A stretch of 43,046 nucleotides of DNA from Gemmatimonadota bacterium (GTDB taxonomy: Bacteria; Gemmatimonadota; Gemmatimonadetes; Gemmatimonadales; Gemmatimonadaceae): NCBI GenBank assembly GCA_016218305.1, contig JACREJ010000039.1:1-43046 (forward strand). The letters run 5' to 3'. The position numbers and the translations under genes are program-made. The notes beneath the pieces were generated by a model. The model had not been told where the DNA came from. It saw only the letters and a list, made by a program, of their open reading frames with translations, and searched no databases. Shown here piece by piece: positions 42,176-43,046 of this stretch. Numbering within the stretch: the first letter of the stretch is position 1; each line of letters opens with the position of its first letter.

Positions 42176-42310
42176 GGAGGGGTGCAGGGGTTCAGGAGGA
42201 GAGAGGAGTGGAGCGCGGGGAGAGGGGGGAGGTGGCCTGCTGGGCATGCCTCCTCCCTCAAACCTCATCGCTCCACTCCTCCCTCCTCCCAAGCCCCTGC
42301 ACCCCTCCTC
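42174..42310. repeat. 137-bp purine/pyrimidine hairpin element after rnhB
   Basis: Terminal arms GAGGAGGGGTGCAGGGG (42174-42190) and CCCCTGCACCCCTCCTC (42294-42310) are perfect over 17 bp, and the inner AGGAGTGGAGCG (42204-42215) pairs with CGCTCCACTCCT (42269-42280). It starts inside the rnhB stop codon. Words are shared with the element after trmD. Confidence 0.93.
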
Positions 42311-42648
42311 GTTACCCGAGTTCTGTCCGCTCGTCCTCAGGTGGCACCAGTCCCCCCCGCCCTTCTTGACGGGGGGAAACGGGGGTCGTACCTTTTGGCT
42401 CCCGGTCCGTTCACCACTATATGAGTGGCTGGCCGGTCTGGGCATGGGAATTGTGACGGGCAAGGCAGGCAAACTGTGACCCCAATTGGGGTTGCCTGTT
42501 GCCGGCACTGTCGTCATATTCCACGAGATTGGCCAGCAGTGTGTTTTGCCTTGCCAGCACGACTTACCGTGGATGGAGTCGTGGCATGCGAGCAAGGGCG
42601 AGTGATTTCGAAGCTGTTTCTTGTAGGGCTACTTCCACTGGGGGATTC
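42311..42648. other. 338-bp leader region with perfect palindrome
   Basis: Between the rnhB element and the next gene there is no coding region I can support. It holds the 14-bp perfect palindrome ACCCCAATTGGGGT at 42479-42492, enclosed by AGGCA ... TGCCT, a plausible operator for the lipoprotein gene. C-rich and G-rich runs near 42350-42385 face each other. No confident promoter is seen. Confidence 0.45.
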
Positions 42649-43046
42649 ATGAACTTCTCTCGTAAGACGATTCTCGTCGTTGGCGCTGCGTTGCTCGCAG
42701 CGTGCGGCGACAAGGTGACGGTGTCGGAGTACACGCCGCCTCCCGTTACCCCGAAGGTGAATTTTGTTGAGGTCACGCCGGCGACGGCGACCGTCAGCAC
42801 GGGCGCTTCGATCACGTTCACGGCTGCCGTGAATGCTGACGCTGGCCTCGCGACGACGGTGACCTGGTCGGCCTCGGCCGGCACGGTGACCTCGGCGGGC
42901 GTGTTTACCGCCCCGTCGACTGGCAACCCCGGCATCTCCGTCTGCGCGACGTCGACGGTTGACACCGGCAAGAAGGGCTGCGCCACGGTCGTTGTGACCG
43001 CTGCGCCGGCCACGATCCCCGCGACGGTCTCGATCAACTCGATCAC
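42649..43046 (+). CDS. lipoprotein with Ig-like (Big-type) domain, 3' end missing
   Basis: The frame runs open from ATG 42649 off the right edge (132 residues seen). GGGGG lies just upstream as ribosome site. The signal MNFSRKTILVVGAALLAAC has lipobox LAAC (Cys19), followed by GDKVTVSEYTPPPVTPKV. Then comes a beta-sandwich-like repeat: VTPATATVSTGASITFTAAVNADAG, VTWSASAGTVTSAGVFTAP, resembling bacterial Ig-like surface domains. It probably encodes a surface-anchored protein with several such repeats; total size and role cannot be judged here. Confidence 0.85.
   Translation, partial: MNFSRKTILVVGAALLAACGDKVTVSEYTPPPVTPKVNFVEVTPATATVSTGASITFTAAVNADAGLATTVTWSASAGTVTSAGVFTAPSTGNPGISVCATSTVDTGKKGCATVVVTAAPATIPATVSINSI

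Overview
The window comes from a GC-rich, didermic (Gram-negative-type) bacterium. An outer-membrane porin, many lipoproteins with clear lipoboxes, and a large phosphate and polyphosphate gene set point to Gemmatimonadota (Gemmatimonas/Gemmatirosa-like). That assignment is inference from gene content and style and was not tested by any search. The window is gene-dense and looks chromosomal. No integrase, transposase, phage gene or CRISPR array was seen.

Layout. (1) 1-6330, minus strand: protein quality control. clpX (5' end only), clpP and trigger factor tig form a cluster, followed by tRNA-Leu(UAG), a DegP/HtrA-type periplasmic protease and dnaK. (2) 6726-11504, plus strand: a rhomboid protease, then DUF47 (PhoU-like), Pit phosphate transporter and polyphosphate kinase. 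(3) 11566-22930, minus strand: a phosphate regulon with udk-phoB-phoR, pstS, a porin, and pstC-pstA-pstB-pstB-phoU-ppx, most members overlapping by 4 bases. Three near-identical 11-bp direct repeats (TGTMACGG-type) lie upstream of pstC, pstS and the udk/nucleotidase divergent promoter. They are my candidate PhoB operators. (4) 23105-28423, plus strand: a CpdB-UshA-type double nucleotidase, a 78-residue protein of unknown function, adenosine deaminase and purine nucleoside phosphorylase, all overlapping. Together they can strip phosphate from external nucleotides and salvage the purine. (5) 28522-37699: an M48 peptidase lipoprotein, a SpoU-family RNA methylase, a prepilin peptidase, a HExxH lipoprotein, a DUF2135-like lipoprotein, and a minus-strand lon-SET-DUF445 operon. 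(6) 37803-42175, plus strand: the conserved translation/secretion block ffh-rpsP-rimM-trmD-rplS-rnhB. (7) From 42649: the start of an Ig-like lipoprotein.

The most unusual signal is not a gene. Many intergenic gaps hold arrays of short degenerate words (7, 10, 11 or 13 bp), often as two facing arms that would fold into very long hairpins. They usually begin within a few bases of a stop codon. The same word recurs at loci far apart: GAGATGG near dnaK, pnp and lon/ffh; ACAACAG-based 11-mers after htrA and after a lipoprotein gene; a GTGCAGGGG purine element after trmD and rnhB. Related words occur inside the lon 3' end and in the rhomboid leader. They look like a dispersed family of tandem-word hairpins acting at gene ends, possibly as terminators or mRNA 3' protectors. 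A second recurring signal is a TANNNT hexamer 6-7 bases before the start codon of lon, ffh, htrA, the M48 peptidase and the nucleotidase, which suggests leaderless transcripts.
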